Shown: positions 34,346 through 47,055, numbered from the stretch's first letter. The stretch is DNA of 64,000 bases from Adenophora triphylla var. japonica (GCA_022495995.1 JAFEMH010002098.1:124001-188000); one strand, 5' to 3'. Notes: a model not told the origin generated them from the sequence alone. Made by a program: numbers and translations.

Positions 34346-35205
34346 TGTTGTTATTTTAGTTTGGGTCAAGACCCAAATAAGCAGTTCAAGTCTGGCCCAG
34401 TTGACTATTTTGTTCCAACCCTTTCATAGTTATTTTGATATATAGTTTGACTTGGTCTCACTCTTGTTCTCTTTCTCCTGTTACGCTCCCTATGTTAACG
34501 CTACTGAGTTCCTGCTCTTTCGCGGTTGATTTGGATGATCGGGTAAGCTTTTTATCCTATGTGATCTTCTTCTCCTTATCTCTTCTTCTGTCAGCCCCTA
34601 TTTAAACCCACATCCTTTCTTCTGCAGTCAACAACACAATGAAAAACACGAGCACTTTCACACACTGTTCTGAGGGTTTATTTATGGTGCTTTTAGAGAG
34701 ATTGAGAGATTAATTGTTGTCTTAGCTTTGTGCTTGTTGAGGGTCTGAGATTTATCTTTGTTTGTCTGATTAGGGTTATCTCTCTCTCTCAATTTAGGTA
34801 ATTAATTCGATTATGTTGTATGTGATTAATTGAGGTTTTAGTTGAGCTGTGTGTGTGTGTGTGTGTTGTTTGGCGAGCTAGATTGAGGGTGTGAGCTTCG
34901 ATTTTCTTGAGGTTAGGCTGTCAGAAAGTGACCGACATAGGCTAAATTTTGAGTTTTTGTAACTGTTTTTTTGGGACTGCTGTCCTGCCTTCAATTTCAC
35001 AGTAACACTTTGGATCGGTGCCTTGGATTGTGACTGGCTTTCAGAAGAAAAAAGATACTTGGGCTTGAGCCGAAACTCTTATACTACTCTCTTTATTTTC
35101 AGTTTATTACATTAAGTTATTATTCTTGAATTGTTACTAATATTCGATCTTTTGCATTGGTTTGTTCTCGGATCCTTGACAACGGAGTGGTAAGTCTACT
35201 AAACA
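34346..35205 (+). repeat. 5' LTR of copia element 1
   Basis: Starts TGTTGTTATTTTAG and ends CTACTAAACA; a direct repeat of 41821-42723. Confidence 0.92.
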
Positions 35206-35362
35206 GTGGTATTCGCGAACGGTGAACGGTAAATAAGAAACCTAGTACAAGATTTATTGGGTAAAGAAAATAAAAACGCATTTTTTTGCTTCTCGAGTTT
35301 AATTTTTTAATTCTTTTTTTTAGTTGTTGTGTTTTGATGCTTTGATACTTGTTTCGTTTTTT

Positions 35363-36126
35363 AGATATATTGCCTGTTTTTTGAGAATTGAAATTCATTA
35401 TTTTGTATGTCTGCTAATATGAATGCTTATATGATTGAGTCATTTAATGGCAAACGTGATTTTTCAATTTGGCAACAAAAAATGAAAGGCATTTTGATTA
35501 AAAAAAAAGTTTTCAAATCTGTAACTAAACAATATGTTGAATCGGATAAACAAGAATTAAAGATTAAAATGGATTAATGTTGGTGTAGTGCCCTAGGCGT
35601 TTAGTTATGTTTGACTTATTATCTAAACCGCTATGTAATCATCTTTATCATTTATTATAGAGAAAGTATTATTTGGTTCATTATATGTTTGCATGTATAT
35701 TGAACTGCGTCCCTAGTTAATGTGAATAACTAGTATAAGTTGGTAGATATATTGTCTGTTTTTTGAGAATTGAAATTCATTATTTTGTATGTCTGCTAAT
35801 ATGAATGCTTATATGATTGAGTCATTTAATGGCAAACGTGATTTTTCAATTTGGCAACAAAAAATGAAAGGCATTTTGATTAAAAAAAAAGTTTTCAAAT
35901 CTGTAACTAAACAATATGTTGAATCGGATAAACAAGAATTAAAGATTAAAATGGATTAATGTTGGTGTAGTGCCCTAGGCGTTTAGTTATGTTTGAATTA
36001 TTATCTAAACCGCTATGTAATCATCTTTATCATTTATTATAGAGAAAGTATTATTTGGTTCATTATATGTTTGCATGTATATTGAACTGCGTTCCTAGTT
36101 ATTGTGAATAACTAGTATAAGTTGGT
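35363..36126. repeat. 382-bp tandem duplication across a gag/LTR junction
   Basis: 35363-35744 and 35745-36126 are about 98% alike. Each contains the start of gag (ATG at 35407 and 35789), target site ATTAA, and the first 165 bp or so of the inserted solo LTR. The duplication therefore happened after the solo-LTR parent inserted. Confidence 0.93.
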
Positions 36127-38270
36127 AGTGGATAATCATGGAGATGATTATATGCATGCGATGCACATTACACTTATGGATACTTGCTAGAGAACAAGTA
36201 TTGGACATTACCTACCGATGAGATTTATGACATGGTCAATAGTCATATGTGTCATGAATAAATCTCATGATAGTCATGTTATTGAATCCTTTGTACCTGA
36301 GATTATCATCGTCTTTCTCATGATGAAGATCGTGTTTGATATAGTCTAACACTATCTTTAATGGGATAGCAATAAGGGCTATGTTAGCATGATTGGATTC
36401 TTGTAGGGAAGAATGATAAGTCAAGATGGGATTTGTCCCTCTCGTTGAGAGAGATGTTTGCTTGGGCCCCTCGATGAATGATGTTGATGAAATGTGTGGC
36501 CACACTCAAGTGATTTGATAGAGATAAAATACATTTGGATTATCAACATATCGAGAAAGCATTGAACGGGATGAGTTGACATAGACCATGTCTCATGTTC
36601 AACTTGACATCGTGGACAAAGGGATTGTGACATTTGATTATCAAGGAATCAAGCTTTGATGTTATATTTAATTGGGTGGACATAATGATTTGCTAGAAGT
36701 CACTTATGTCTTGTGAGGTTGATGTTTCAACTCACTACCAACATAAAATATAATTCCTAAAGGGTCACACACAAAAGAACGGATTGAAAATGGCTAAAAG
36801 GGTGAAATCTGGGCTCTGGGGACGACTCGTCCCGCTTTGGCCCAAGTCGTGTCTTGTGAAAGGACGACTGTATTAGAGAGCAGTTTTTTGGGGACGACTC
36901 ATGCCCTGTGGGACGAGTCGTGCTCACGACTCGTGCCCTCAGGCACGACTCGTGCCCATTGATCTGGCAAACTAATATTCTGGCTCGTTGTGTCGTGCGA
37001 CAGGCTTGGCCATAAGGCACGACTCGTGCTCTTGAGCACGACTCGTGCCAGCGGTCAAAATCTGTCCGTACACGTTATCCTTTGCTGGTTTGGTTTTGGT
37101 TTTTGACAAGGATTCTTTCCCTGATAGTTAGGGATTTATATTGATATCAATAGAACCCTTTGGTCAGCCAAAAACATATGAAATTTTAGGGTTTATGAAA
37201 TATTAAAATTGAGATCTAGCTTAAGAATCAAAGATCCAAAACACTTTTAGCCATTGATAATTGAAAAACGTTTTCAATAATCGGAGATCATCTAGCAATC
37301 AAACAAGAAGCGTTCTTGGTCCGTTCGCGTGTGGATTACCGATAGAGGGTGATTAAGTTATCACCAAAAGCTTGAAGACTTCAATCGTTGATTCATCACA
37401 AGGCCTAGAAAAGGAGAAGATAAAAACCTTCATCAACGGTTTTGAGATTCGTTTTGAGATTCGCTATTGGAGATCTATTTTGAACAAACAAATCGCATTC
37501 AAGGTATGTAAATTCTATTTCATATATATTTCTAATCTCTTCATGCTAGACGGATCTTAGGGCTAGGGTTTTGATGTTCTTTGTTAAATCTTCCGTTGTG
37601 TTTGTAACTCCAAAACCCAACAATTAATGTGTTTTAATGTGTTTATTCTTCGATTATTTTGAATTTATATGTTGTTGTTCTTAGAAAAGTTAGTAAACAT
37701 GATAGTGCTAAAGCTATTTGGGATAAACTGCAAGAAGTATATGTTGAAACATCGTTACCTAGTAAGATGTATTTGCTTGAGAAGCTCTTTCAATTTAAAT
37801 TAGACTTGAACAACGACATGGACGATAACATTGATCGATTTACTAAACTTGTGCAAGATATTAAGCAAACTGGTGATAAAAACATTGATGAATACATTTC
37901 TATTATGTTCTTAAATGATATACATGACTCTTATGCTGATATTAGATCTGCTATTAAGTATGGTAGGAATGATATTATGCTCGATATTGTGATTAATGAA
38001 ATAAAAAGCAAAGAGTTGGAATTAAGAGTTAATAACGGTAAATCAACTGTTAGTGGGGTTAATATGGTGCGAGGACGACCGACTCAAAGGACTAATAATC
38101 AGAATAAGAAATATGATAAGGCTAAATCAAGCAAGATTAATGAGAGAAAAAGAAGCAAGTCTAGATCTGGTAAAAGTAACAAAAAATGTTATAATTGTGG
38201 GAAAACGGGTCATTATCGGAAATAATGTCATAATCCTAAAAAAGATCTGTGAATCATGATCTGCAAATTG
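35407..38270 (+). pseudogene. Copia element 1 gag, split and broken
   Basis: The N-terminal part (35407-35575, repeated at 35789-35957) starts Met-Ser-Ala-Asn and contains FNGKRDFSIWQQKMKGIL, the usual copia gag opening. The remainder resumes after the solo LTR (37623-38225) with the gag_polypeptide region (AIWDKLQEVYVETS, LFQFKL) and a basic tail. The zinc knuckle reads CYNCGKTGHYRK then a stop (TAA at 38223-38225) where the chain should reach the last Cys. It is non-functional. Confidence 0.85.
35578..37622 (+). mobile_element. Solo LTR of copia family 2, nested
   Basis: Starts TGTTGGTGTAGTGCCC and ends AAAACCCAACA, with target duplication ATTAA (35573-35577 and 37623-37627). The start and end match the LTR of the element at 57178. 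Part of its head is duplicated with the gag start (see 35363-36126); the single-copy length is about 1663 bp. It carries a cluster of CACGAC/GTCGTG palindromes at 36819-37049. Confidence 0.9.
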
Positions 38271-38362
38271 ACTGTAATTTTGCTTCTGGTGAACAAGATC
38301 ATGTTGTTTTTATGGTCACTAAAAGTGTAGTTAATTATGTTCATTATGTGAAAAATTAATGG

Positions 38363-39620
38363 TTGTTAGATTCTGCATGTACATTTCACATGACACCTGA
38401 TAAAAACATGTTTCATATATATAATGAAATGAAAACTAGATCTGTTTCTTTAGATGATAAAAAGTGTCAAATTGCTGGTTTTGGAGTTTTTTGTCTCAAA
38501 TTTGATTTTGGGTTTTGCTTAACTCTGAAAGATGTACGACATGTGCCTAATTTAGCTAACAATCTCATATCATGTGCATCTTTGGAAAATGGGTTTGAGG
38601 GTAAATGGGGTAGTGGGTGTATGGAAATCTTAAAGGGGTCTTTAATGATTTTCAAAGCTAAAAAGATCAGAAACTTGTATGTTTGCATTGTTGAACCTAT
38701 GTTTGATTATGCTAATATAGCTAAGGAAGATAAAACTGATTTATGGCATAAACGAATATGACACATGAGTAGTAAATGCTTAGATATCTTAAACAAAAAT
38801 GGTGTTTTTGGTAGATATAAAGTTTCTTGTATGACTTTTGTGATTTTTTGTGTGATGGATAAACAACATAGAGTGTCTTTTTTTAATCCCCCTAATCCCA
38901 ATCATTCCACTAGTTTCTTGAGTATTTGCATGTTAATGTGTGGAGCCCTGCTAGTGAGGCCACTCAATGTGGTAATATATATTTTTTTTATCTATAATTG
39001 ATGACTTTTCGAGAAAAATTTGGGTGTTTATAACGAAACACAAATCTGATGATTTTGATAATTTCAAAACTTGGAAAGTCATGATTGAAAATCAATCAAG
39101 TAGAAAAATTAAAGTGCTTAAGACTGATAATGGACTTGAATTTTGCAATCATGAGTTTGATAACTTTTGCATTGATAATGGGATTAAAAGGCATAACATT
39201 GTGCTTTATACACTGCAACAAAATGGTGATGTTGAACGTATTAATAGAACTCTTTTAGAAAAAGTTAGAACCATGCTTGCTACTTCTAGTTTGTTCAAAC
39301 GTTTTTGGGGTAAGACAGTAATGACTGTCGCCTATCTTATAAATAGGTCACCCTCTGTTCCCTTAATTGGCAGATGTCTTAAAGCTGTTTTTTTCTGAAA
39401 AAATGTTGATTATGCTAATTATGGTTTGTCCAAACGTTTTTGTGGTGAGGCAGTAATGACTGTCGCATATCTTATAAATAGGTCACCATGTTTTCCCTTA
39501 AATGATAGATGTCCTGAAGCTGTTTTTTCTGAAAAACCTGTTGATTATGCTAATTTGAGAATATTTGGTTATGCTACGTATGCCCATAAAAAAATGATAA
39601 ACTTGAACCTCGAACTGTGA
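38363..39620 (+). pseudogene. Copia element 1 protease and integrase region
   Basis: The protease motif reads LDSACTFHMTP at about 38364-38396; the usual Asp-Ser-Gly is here Asp-Ser-Ala. The GAG-pre-integrase LWHKRI..HMSSKCLDIL follows with a stop. The integrase core shows LKTDNGLEF (second Asp), then QNGDVERINRTLLEKVRTML (Glu). A 134-bp duplication repeats the end of the core. Broken in several places. Confidence 0.82.
39291..39558. repeat. 134-bp tandem duplication inside integrase
   Basis: 39291-39424 and 39425-39558 both encode RFxGxxVMTVAYLINRSP. The copies are roughly 85% alike, so this duplication is older than the 382-bp one. Confidence 0.85.
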
Positions 39621-39694
39621 GGTGCATTTTCTTGGGTTAGCCAGAGGGTGTTAAGGGGTATAGATTATGGGTAAGGGAGGAACCGAGTTTCAAA

Positions 39695-41137
39695 TTGATC
39701 ATTAGCCGTGATGTTGTGTTTAATGAAACTGAATTTCATTGCTTGAATAATGTGCCTCCCCCTCCCCCTGCTCCAAACACTGTGGAACTCTCTTATGTGC
39801 ATATTCCTGATATTGTTAATGAGCCTGTTGCACCAACTGAAAATGAGACTCCTCCTGTTGATGATCCTATTGTTGTGAGTGAGCAAATTGTTAATGCTGA
39901 AAATGAAGATATTGATAATGATCATAATGAGTTACCTGATTTAACTGAGTACCAACTTAGTCGTGATAGACCTAGATGCATACCTAGGCAACCAGCACAT
40001 TTTCATGATTTTGATATGACTTTATTGGTGTTTAGTGTGTTTGAATCTATCGATAATACTGAGCCTAAAACCTATAATGAAGCTTTAAATTCTATTAATG
40101 AGAATGAGTGGATTGATACTATGAATGATGAAATCAATTATTTGCATGTTAATGATACTTGGACTTTAGTGACTAGACCGAAAAGCTGTTCAATTATTTC
40201 TTGTAAGTGGCTCTATAAAGTCAAGAATGAATCCGACTCTGTTAGATTTAAAGCTAGACTTGTAGCAAAAGGTTTTACTCAGAAAGAAGGTATAGATTAC
40301 ACTGAAATATTTGCTCCTGTTGTTAAATTCACAACTGTTATGATTATGCTTGCTTTGGTAGCTCAGTTTAATTGGGAAATGAAACAAATGAACGTTAAAA
40401 CTGCTTTTTTGCATGGTGATTTTGATGAAAATAATTATATGAAGCAGCCTGAGGGTTATATTGATAATACTTGTCCTAATTATGCGTGTTTGATTAAAAA
40501 GTCGTTATATGGGCTTAAACAGTATTCTCATATGTGAAATTTGATAAATGTTTGCTAGATTCAAAATTCCAGCGGAGTGCGTTTGATCATTGTTTGTATT
40601 TCAATAATGATACGATTATGCCTGTTTTCTTGCTCATATATGTTGATGACATGCTTCTTATTAGCCCTTGTTCTAAATCTATGGAGAATGTTAGAAAATT
40701 TGTAAGTGATAAATTTGACATGAAATACCTCGGTGATGCTAGTAAGATACTTGGCATGAATATAATCAGAGACCATGATTTATCTGTTATCTACTTAAAT
40801 CAAATTTCATATGTTGAAAATATTTTAAGTAAATTTTTTATGAAAGATGCTAAGTGTGTTAATGCCCCTCTTGCTTCACATTTTATGCTTAGTAAAGAGC
40901 ATTGCCCCCCAAAATGACTTTGTTGTTGGTTTTGTTATGTACTTAATGGTTAGTACCCTCTCCGATAGTGCTTATTCTATTTCGTGTTTAAGTCGTTATA
41001 TGTCAAACCCAGTATTGCCCTATTGGCAATCTATCAAACGGTTGTTGAGGTACTTAAAGTATTCGGTAAGTTATGGTTTGAAGTATGCTAAGTGTAATGA
41101 TGGTATAAATTTGGTTGGTTATGTTGATTCTAATTAA
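39695..41137 (+). pseudogene. Copia element 1 reverse transcriptase
   Basis: Frames 39695-40537, 40534-40917 and 40847-41137 form one RVT_2 domain broken by two shifts. Motifs seen: EWIDTMNDEI, WTLV, CKWLYKVK, FKARLVAKGFTQKEGIDY, then the YVDDM catalytic box (intact), KYLGDASKILGM, and the connection SRYMSNPVLPYWQSIKRLLRYLK. Frameshifts and stops make it inactive. RNase H continues to about 41480. Confidence 0.88.
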
Positions 41138-41480
41138 GCCAATAACAGGGACAATAAAAATCTATCAATTCATATGTTTTTACGTTATGTGACTTTTGTG
41201 TTAGTTGGAAATTTCAGTTACAGCCAATTGTGGCTCTGTCTATTACAGAAACTGAATATGTGGCTATAACTGAGGCTACAAAAGAGGTCATATGACTTAA
41301 AGGTTTAATTTCTGAAATTGGATTTCTAAATAACAAAGTGATATTATTTTCTGATAGTCAATCTGACATTCAGTTGGGTAAGAATCATGTTTTTCATGAT
41401 AGAACTAAGCATATAGATGTTAGGTACCATTTCATTTGTGATGTGGTTGCTAAAAATGTTATTTGTCTTGTAAAAATTGA
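41138..41480 (+). pseudogene. Copia element 1 RNase H remnant
   Basis: Degraded frames with ETEYVAITEATKE-like and SDSQSDIQL-like motifs of copia RNase H; several stops. Confidence 0.65.
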
Positions 41481-41820
41481 CCAATTTTAATCCTTCTTAT
41501 ATGGGAGCTAAATGTTTGCCAGTTTTAAAAATTTTAAATTGTTTGAAAATTTTGAAATTTGATACTTCGTGTTGATGCTTGTGTTATTTTATCTCAAAAA
41601 TGCTCTTCTTAACTTTGTGTGAGTTGGGGTGTCAAGTTGCTTTTCTTTATTCGTGGTAGGAATAAACTAGATTTTGCATTCCGTACTTTGTTCTGACTAT
41701 GTGTTGGATCAAGTGCTAAAGGCTAAGGCGATGATGATTATGTCTAGTAAGTGTATCCTATGAGTGCATCGTAAATTGTACTAGTGTGTCACGAATCGAT
41801 ATTTGATCCAAAGTGAAGAA

Positions 41821-42723
41821 TATTGTTATTTTAGTTTGGGTCAAAGCCCAAATAAGCAGCCCAAGTTTGGCCCAATTAACTATTTTGTTCTCAGCCCTTT
41901 CTTAGATATTTTGAGATAGAGTTTGACTTGGTTCAATTCTTTTTCTCTTCTTCCTGTTACGCTCCATATGTTAACGCTACTGAGTTCCTCCTCTTTCGCG
42001 GCTGATTTGGATGATCGAGTAAGCTTCTTATCCTATCTGATCTTCTTCTTCTTATCTCTTCTTCTGTCATCCCCTATTTAAACCCCCATCCTCTCTTCTG
42101 CAGTCAACAACAAAGGGAAACACACGAGAACTTTCACACACCGTTTTGAGGGTTTATTTCTAGTGCTTTTAGAGAGATTGAAAGATTAATTGTTGGCTTA
42201 GCTTTGTGTTTATTGATGGTCTATTTCAGTTTGTAAGATTTATCTTTGTTTATCTGATTAGAGTTATCTCTCTCTCAATTTAGGACTGAATTTGATTATG
42301 TTGTGTGTGATTAATTGAGGTTTCAGTTGAGTTGTGTGTGTGTTATTTGGGGAGGCAGATTGAGGGTGTGGGCTTCGATTTTCTTGAGGTTAGGCTGTCA
42401 GACATAGGTTGGATTTTGGGGTTCTGTAACTATATTTTTGGGACTGTTGTGTTGCCTTAAAGTTCACGGTAACACTTGAGATCGGTGCCTTGGATTGTGA
42501 CTGACTTTTAGAAGAAAAATGATACTTGGGCATGAGCCGAATCTCTTATACTACTCTCTTTATTTTCAATTTATTACATTAAGTTCTTATTTTTGAATTG
42601 TTACTAATATTCGGTCTGTTGCATTTTCTTTTGCATTGGTTTGTTCGGGGATCCTTGTTGCATTTTCTTTTGCATCGGTTTATTCATGAATCCTTGTCAA
42701 CGGAGTGATAAGTCTACCCAACA
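41821..42723 (+). repeat. 3' LTR of copia element 1
   Basis: Direct repeat of 34346-35205. The first two bases are TA in place of TG; it ends CTACCCAACA. A local duplication of a TTGCATTTTCTTTTGCAT segment near 42618-42674 accounts for part of the extra length. Confidence 0.9.
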
Positions 42724-42728
42724 TTGTA

Positions 42729-43109
42729 TTTGACAAAAAAAAAAAAAATGAAAGAAAACAATAAATATGTGAATAAATAAAAACAAAGTTAAAATCGAAC
42801 CCTTCATAATGTTATTATTAACAATAAATATGATTGTCATTTTTCACACACTACATGAAAAATCATAATAAGCCAAACCCGCGACAGCAGCAAAGCAGCA
42901 ACCTCAGCTTTGCCCATTGAAAAACACAAGGAGAGAAATCGCAGAAATGCAGGCTATAATTATACGAAAAATAAAACTACCGCGACCGAATAGAGATTTT
43001 ACCCTAACATAACAATATGAAGAAACAAGGGTTCAGTCCCAAATATAAATTTCAGCTTTCAAATTTTGCTCAAGTAAATAAATGGCAATCATCTATCAGT
43101 TGATGATCT
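42729..43109. other. 3' flank of glutamine synthetase gene
   Basis: AT-rich sequence holding the likely 3' untranslated region and polyadenylation site of the GS gene. The copia element ends about 390 bp downstream of the GS stop codon. Confidence 0.5.
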
Positions 43110-46100
43110 TCATAGAATTGTGGTTGCTGCAATCATCGAAGTCACGACGTATGGGTCCATGTTAGAGGCGGGCCTACGGTCCTCAAAGTATCCCTTCCCC
43201 TCCTTCTCCGTGTCACGGCCAACTCGGATCGATGCACCACGGTTAGCAACACCCTGTTAAAGAAAAAAAAAGATGAACATTTTTTTTTATAAAAGCAAAT
43301 GTAAAGAAATAGAATCCGCAAAAAATGTAAAAAGTAGTATTATTTACCCATAAGAAAGTGTTGATATCGGCGGTTTCATGGCGACCGGTTAGACGGCGTT
43401 CATTGCCTTCACCATAAGCAGCAATGTGTTCTTTGTGCTTAAGTCCGAGCTTAGCAATAGCCTTCTTGATGATCTCGTATCCTCCTTCTTCCCTCATCGA
43501 CTTGGTGCTGAAAATCGTACAAATTACGTTCAATATTCTTACAGGAACTGGGATCGGATTCAAATTACTATAAGTAAATCCTATCGAGTGAGGAGATTAC
43601 CTGTAGTTAGTGTGGGCACCAGCACCGTTCCAGTCACCCTGTTGAAAAAATAAATATTAATAAGAGAAATATATCTGAGAATGGGTATGTTTGTTTGATA
43701 TTACGTGTAAACATAAATCTTAAGATGAAAAAAAAAAAAAACTTACAGGGATAGGCTTTGGGTCAAATGAAACAACCACTCCAGCAATCTCAGTGATCCT
43801 CTGTTTACAAATATACATCAGGACAATGATCATCATAACGAGTTCTTCGGAAGAAAAAAATTTGTGATTTTTAAACTTTTTATTAAATTTATTTTTGCAG
43901 TTTGAACTATCTAATGATATGTTAAAAATAATAAAAAAAAACAGTACCTCCAAGATGTATCGTGCTACCCACAGCTCGTCGGCAGCAGAAATACCAACTG
44001 AAGGTCCAACTTGGAACTCCCACTGCGCAAAATAAAATGATATAACAGGTTAAAGATTTTCATAGGCGAAAATAGTTTACATTAACTCACAAAAAAGGAA
44101 CGGGAATATGCAAAATGAACATTTTACCTGTCCGGGCATGACTTCGCCATTGATTCCACTAATGTTGATGCCAGCATAAATGCAAGCTTTGTAGTGAGCA
44201 TCAACAATGTCCCTTCCAAAGGCTTTATCAGCGCCAATACCGCAGTAATATGGACCCTACTTACAAGAACAAGAATAATAAACAACGAGATAAAAGAAAT
44301 AGGCAAGACCCAAATATTAAAACCTAATCAAATCAAAAGATTCAAAAAAAAAAATAAAAAAAATCTTACTTGAGGTCCTGGGAAACCACCTTGTGGCCAA
44401 CCTAGTGGCCAATTAATGTCCTTTTGCAGCAAGGTATACTCTTGTTCTATACCATACCTGTTAATTGAATTGAAGTTCAAGTTAATTACAGAATCAGAAT
44501 AAATAATTTTACGGAGTATTTAAAAAGTAACAATAAATTTTAGAAAGAATAAAGTCGGACTTACCAGGTGACTTCCTTCTCAACAGCGGGATTACTGAAG
44601 ATCTTGGCGGCATCACACCTCTTGTTTGTTGGAATTGGCTCACCTTGTGGAGTGTAAGCATCGCACATCACCTAAAACATCAATGAAATAGAATATAATT
44701 ACGTGCTCAATTGGGAAAATATGAAAATTATTCAAAATTTTAACTAGTTGACGCACCAAGATGTTGTTGCCTCTTCTGAATGGATCCTTGAAAATAGCTT
44801 GAGGGCTGTTTTATTTGTCGTGACAAAATATGAATGTTATTTAGAAATTCATATGATTATGAAGAGAAAACAACGATAAATGAAATATATTTGCAAATAA
44901 TTAGGGGTGATTGATGAAGGGAAAAGCACGCACTAGATGATGACTTCACTATCCTCCCCTGGGGCTTGCCCGGTACTACTTCCATCGTAATTCCACTTGG
45001 GGAGCTTCTTGGGGTCATTAACAGGTCCCGTAAGGGTCTACAGAATACAAAGACACACATATCAGTACCCATCGTATACAAATTGAATAAATGATTTTGA
45101 TAATTCAAATAAAAAAGGGAAAAAAATTAAAATTAAAATCAGCTGATAAGTAGAAACTTTCATTACCCTTGCTTTGCTTCTAAGGTCCATGCCAGATCCA
45201 CCAATCCTAAAACATATTTCAAAGACAAGAACATTAAAATTGTATTACAAAGACAGGAAACAAATAGATAAGTAAAAAAGAATTAATTTTTCAAAAATAA
45301 AATTAAAAATCTGTCTAATATCAGAACATGCTCCAGTGGATAAATAAAACTAAAAATTGTATGGTAGATATATGCGGTAGATATATACTAAGAGCTAGAC
45401 AGAAACAAGAACCAAGATAACTATTCTATTAAAGATGGAAAAATATTCATGAAAACTGGAATTGAACAAGGGTCTACATTTTAATTTAGTTGAAAATAAG
45501 GATACTTATTGAGATAATTCACAACTCCATCCGTCCCAGAAAGATAGTCTTATTGACTTTGGTGGTCAACTTGTTTGAAATTTGACCAAAGATTTATGCA
45601 TAGCATAAATAAGTTATAGGAGATTCTAAAAACAGTTAATGATAATATTTCTAATATAGGAGTATTGAATAACTAACAATTATTAGAATCTCATAAAGAT
45701 AATTAAATTTACATGAATTCTTGGTCAAAGTTAAGTCAAGGTGGGACCATCTTTTGGGGATAAAGGGAGTATGTACTAGTTCATGAGATCAAAGGTTCAC
45801 ATAACCTTATCATAACCAGATCAAGACCAACTTAAACAAAGGCTGTGATGCTCAGACCTTTCAAATCAAAGTATTCGTATCCAAAGAATAGGACATGGGT
45901 GTGGGGCGGCTATTTTACACTAAATTTGGTGTAAAATTTTAAAAATTTGGAGGATGCGAAACTCAAACCCGTACCCTCAGACACTATTACTCGAGTCCGA
46001 GCATCATAGAACAAAGGACTAAGCCAAAGATAGGATCTTGCAAAGGTTTTGGCTTATGCAAGCAAAAGAAAGTTTATGAAATGAGAAATGAGAAATGACA

Positions 46101-46794
46101 TGGGCATCCATTACATGTATAAAGTGAAACACATCCTTACAAAATCAAAGTTTTTTATCCAATTTCTCAACCAAAAAGAAACCCAAAAAAAGACTAATAC
46201 AAATACAAAATAAAGATTAAATAAAAAAAATTTGAAGATGGATAAGAAACTGAGCATAAACTAGAAACATTAGAAACTAAAAAAACAAGTTCACCACAAC
46301 AACAACAACAACATTACCCCAGTGTCGTGTCACAAGGCTCCTACCTACGATGGGATAAGGCTCCTACCTACGATGGGATAAGGGGTCAGATGTACACAAC
46401 CGACCAAATTTGGTCATTCATTTTGGGACGAAGGTAGTATATTAATCCACAACATAACACATACAGCAATCTATGGCCTAAAACATGGATCCGAAACAAA
46501 CAACAATATCAGAATCAAGAACATATTTAAGCAGAAAAATGAAACTTCAAACTGAATATAAAAACAATCCAGATGAATGTACAGAGAACAAGCAGATTAA
46601 CCAAAAAAACCCACTAAAAGGATAGACCAGTAATGGAAAACAACAACATATGAACTAAAAACAGAGTGAGTTTAACTGAAAATTTAAAACTTTAGGAAAT
46701 AGAAAACATTTAATCCTCACCATATGTACTCAGCAATAATCTTGTCGCTTGAATCAGAAATATTGAGGTTAACGAGATCGGTAAGATTGGCCAT
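43110..46794 (-). CDS. GLN1: Cytosolic glutamine synthetase (GS1)
   Basis: Makes glutamine from glutamate, ammonia and ATP in the cytosol (EC 6.3.1.2), a decameric enzyme of nitrogen assimilation and remobilisation. Exons: 46721-46794, 45167-45206, 44934-45037, 44757-44805, 44565-44671, 44370-44457, 44128-44256, 43948-44022, 43747-43800, 43601-43638, 43348-43507, 43110-43253. All introns are GT-AG, all phases join, and the sum is 353 codons plus TGA. Motifs: [29 protein letters not shown] (catalytic Glu129/131), [31 protein letters not shown], and [19 protein letters not shown]. There is no transit peptide, so it is the cytosolic and not the plastid form. It ends at Ile-Leu, three residues short of the usual Trp-Lys-Pro end of plant GS1. 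Otherwise it looks intact and functional. Some residues in 110-125 vary from common GS1 ([10 protein letters not shown]). Confidence 0.96.
45524..45769. mobile_element. Stowaway-like MITE in GS intron 1
   Basis: Left end CTCCATCCGTCCCAGAAAGA, inverted right end CTCCCTTTATCCCCAAAAGA, TA after the right end. Long inverted arms (GGTCAAAGTTAAGTCA and inverse). It is related to the copy at 32212-32446. Confidence 0.8.
46295..46402 (-). mobile_element. TS-type SINE 3' part
   Basis: A (CAA)n run at 46295-46312 is the (TTG)n tail of a minus-strand SINE. The body next to it (CCCCAGTGTCGTGTCACAAG, then GGGTCAGATGTACACAACC) resembles the 3' half of TS-like SINEs. A 23-bp segment is duplicated at 46334-46379. 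The 5' half is missing; a lone MITE end (ATTCATTTTGGGACGAAGG) abuts it near 46418. Confidence 0.55.
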
Positions 46795-46821
46795 TGTTTG
46801 ATTTTTCAAGAACTTCTTTCT

Positions 46822-46894
46822 TTCTCTCTCTTCTCTCTCTCTCTCTCTCTCTCAATCAGTGATACAGAGGACGTGAAGGTGGATGGGTTTTATA
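46822..46894 (-). promoter_or_regulatory. GS core promoter and CT-rich leader
   Basis: A TATA box (TATAAAA on the minus strand) at 46888-46894 lies 94 bp upstream of the GS start codon. A (CT)n tract at about 46822-46853 (GA on the coding strand) falls in the predicted 5' untranslated leader. Confidence 0.7.
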
Positions 46895-47055
46895 GGGGTT
46901 TGATGCGTAATGCGACAATTATTGCTAATTTCTTAATCTTGAAAAATCTTTAAAAATCAGAGATTTATTCTAGGGGAGTAGAAATTAAACAAGTGGGTTG
47001 GTGACTTTTTTTTTTTCCTTAAAAGAAGGCAGGAAATGGGAATCTAGAATCATAT

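Larger units (their letters stand above)
34346..42723 (+). mobile_element. Ty1/copia LTR retrotransposon (complete, inactive)
   Basis: 5' LTR 34346-35205 and 3' LTR 41821-42723, flanked by target duplication TTGTA (34341-34345 and 42724-42728). Order inside is gag, protease, integrase, RT, RNase H, which is the copia order. The gag is interrupted by a 35578-37622 solo LTR, and stops and frameshifts occur in every domain. The primer site after the 5' LTR begins TGGTAT, as for initiator tRNA-Met, but then diverges. The two LTRs differ visibly, including a 40-bp length difference, so the insertion is old. Confidence 0.93.
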
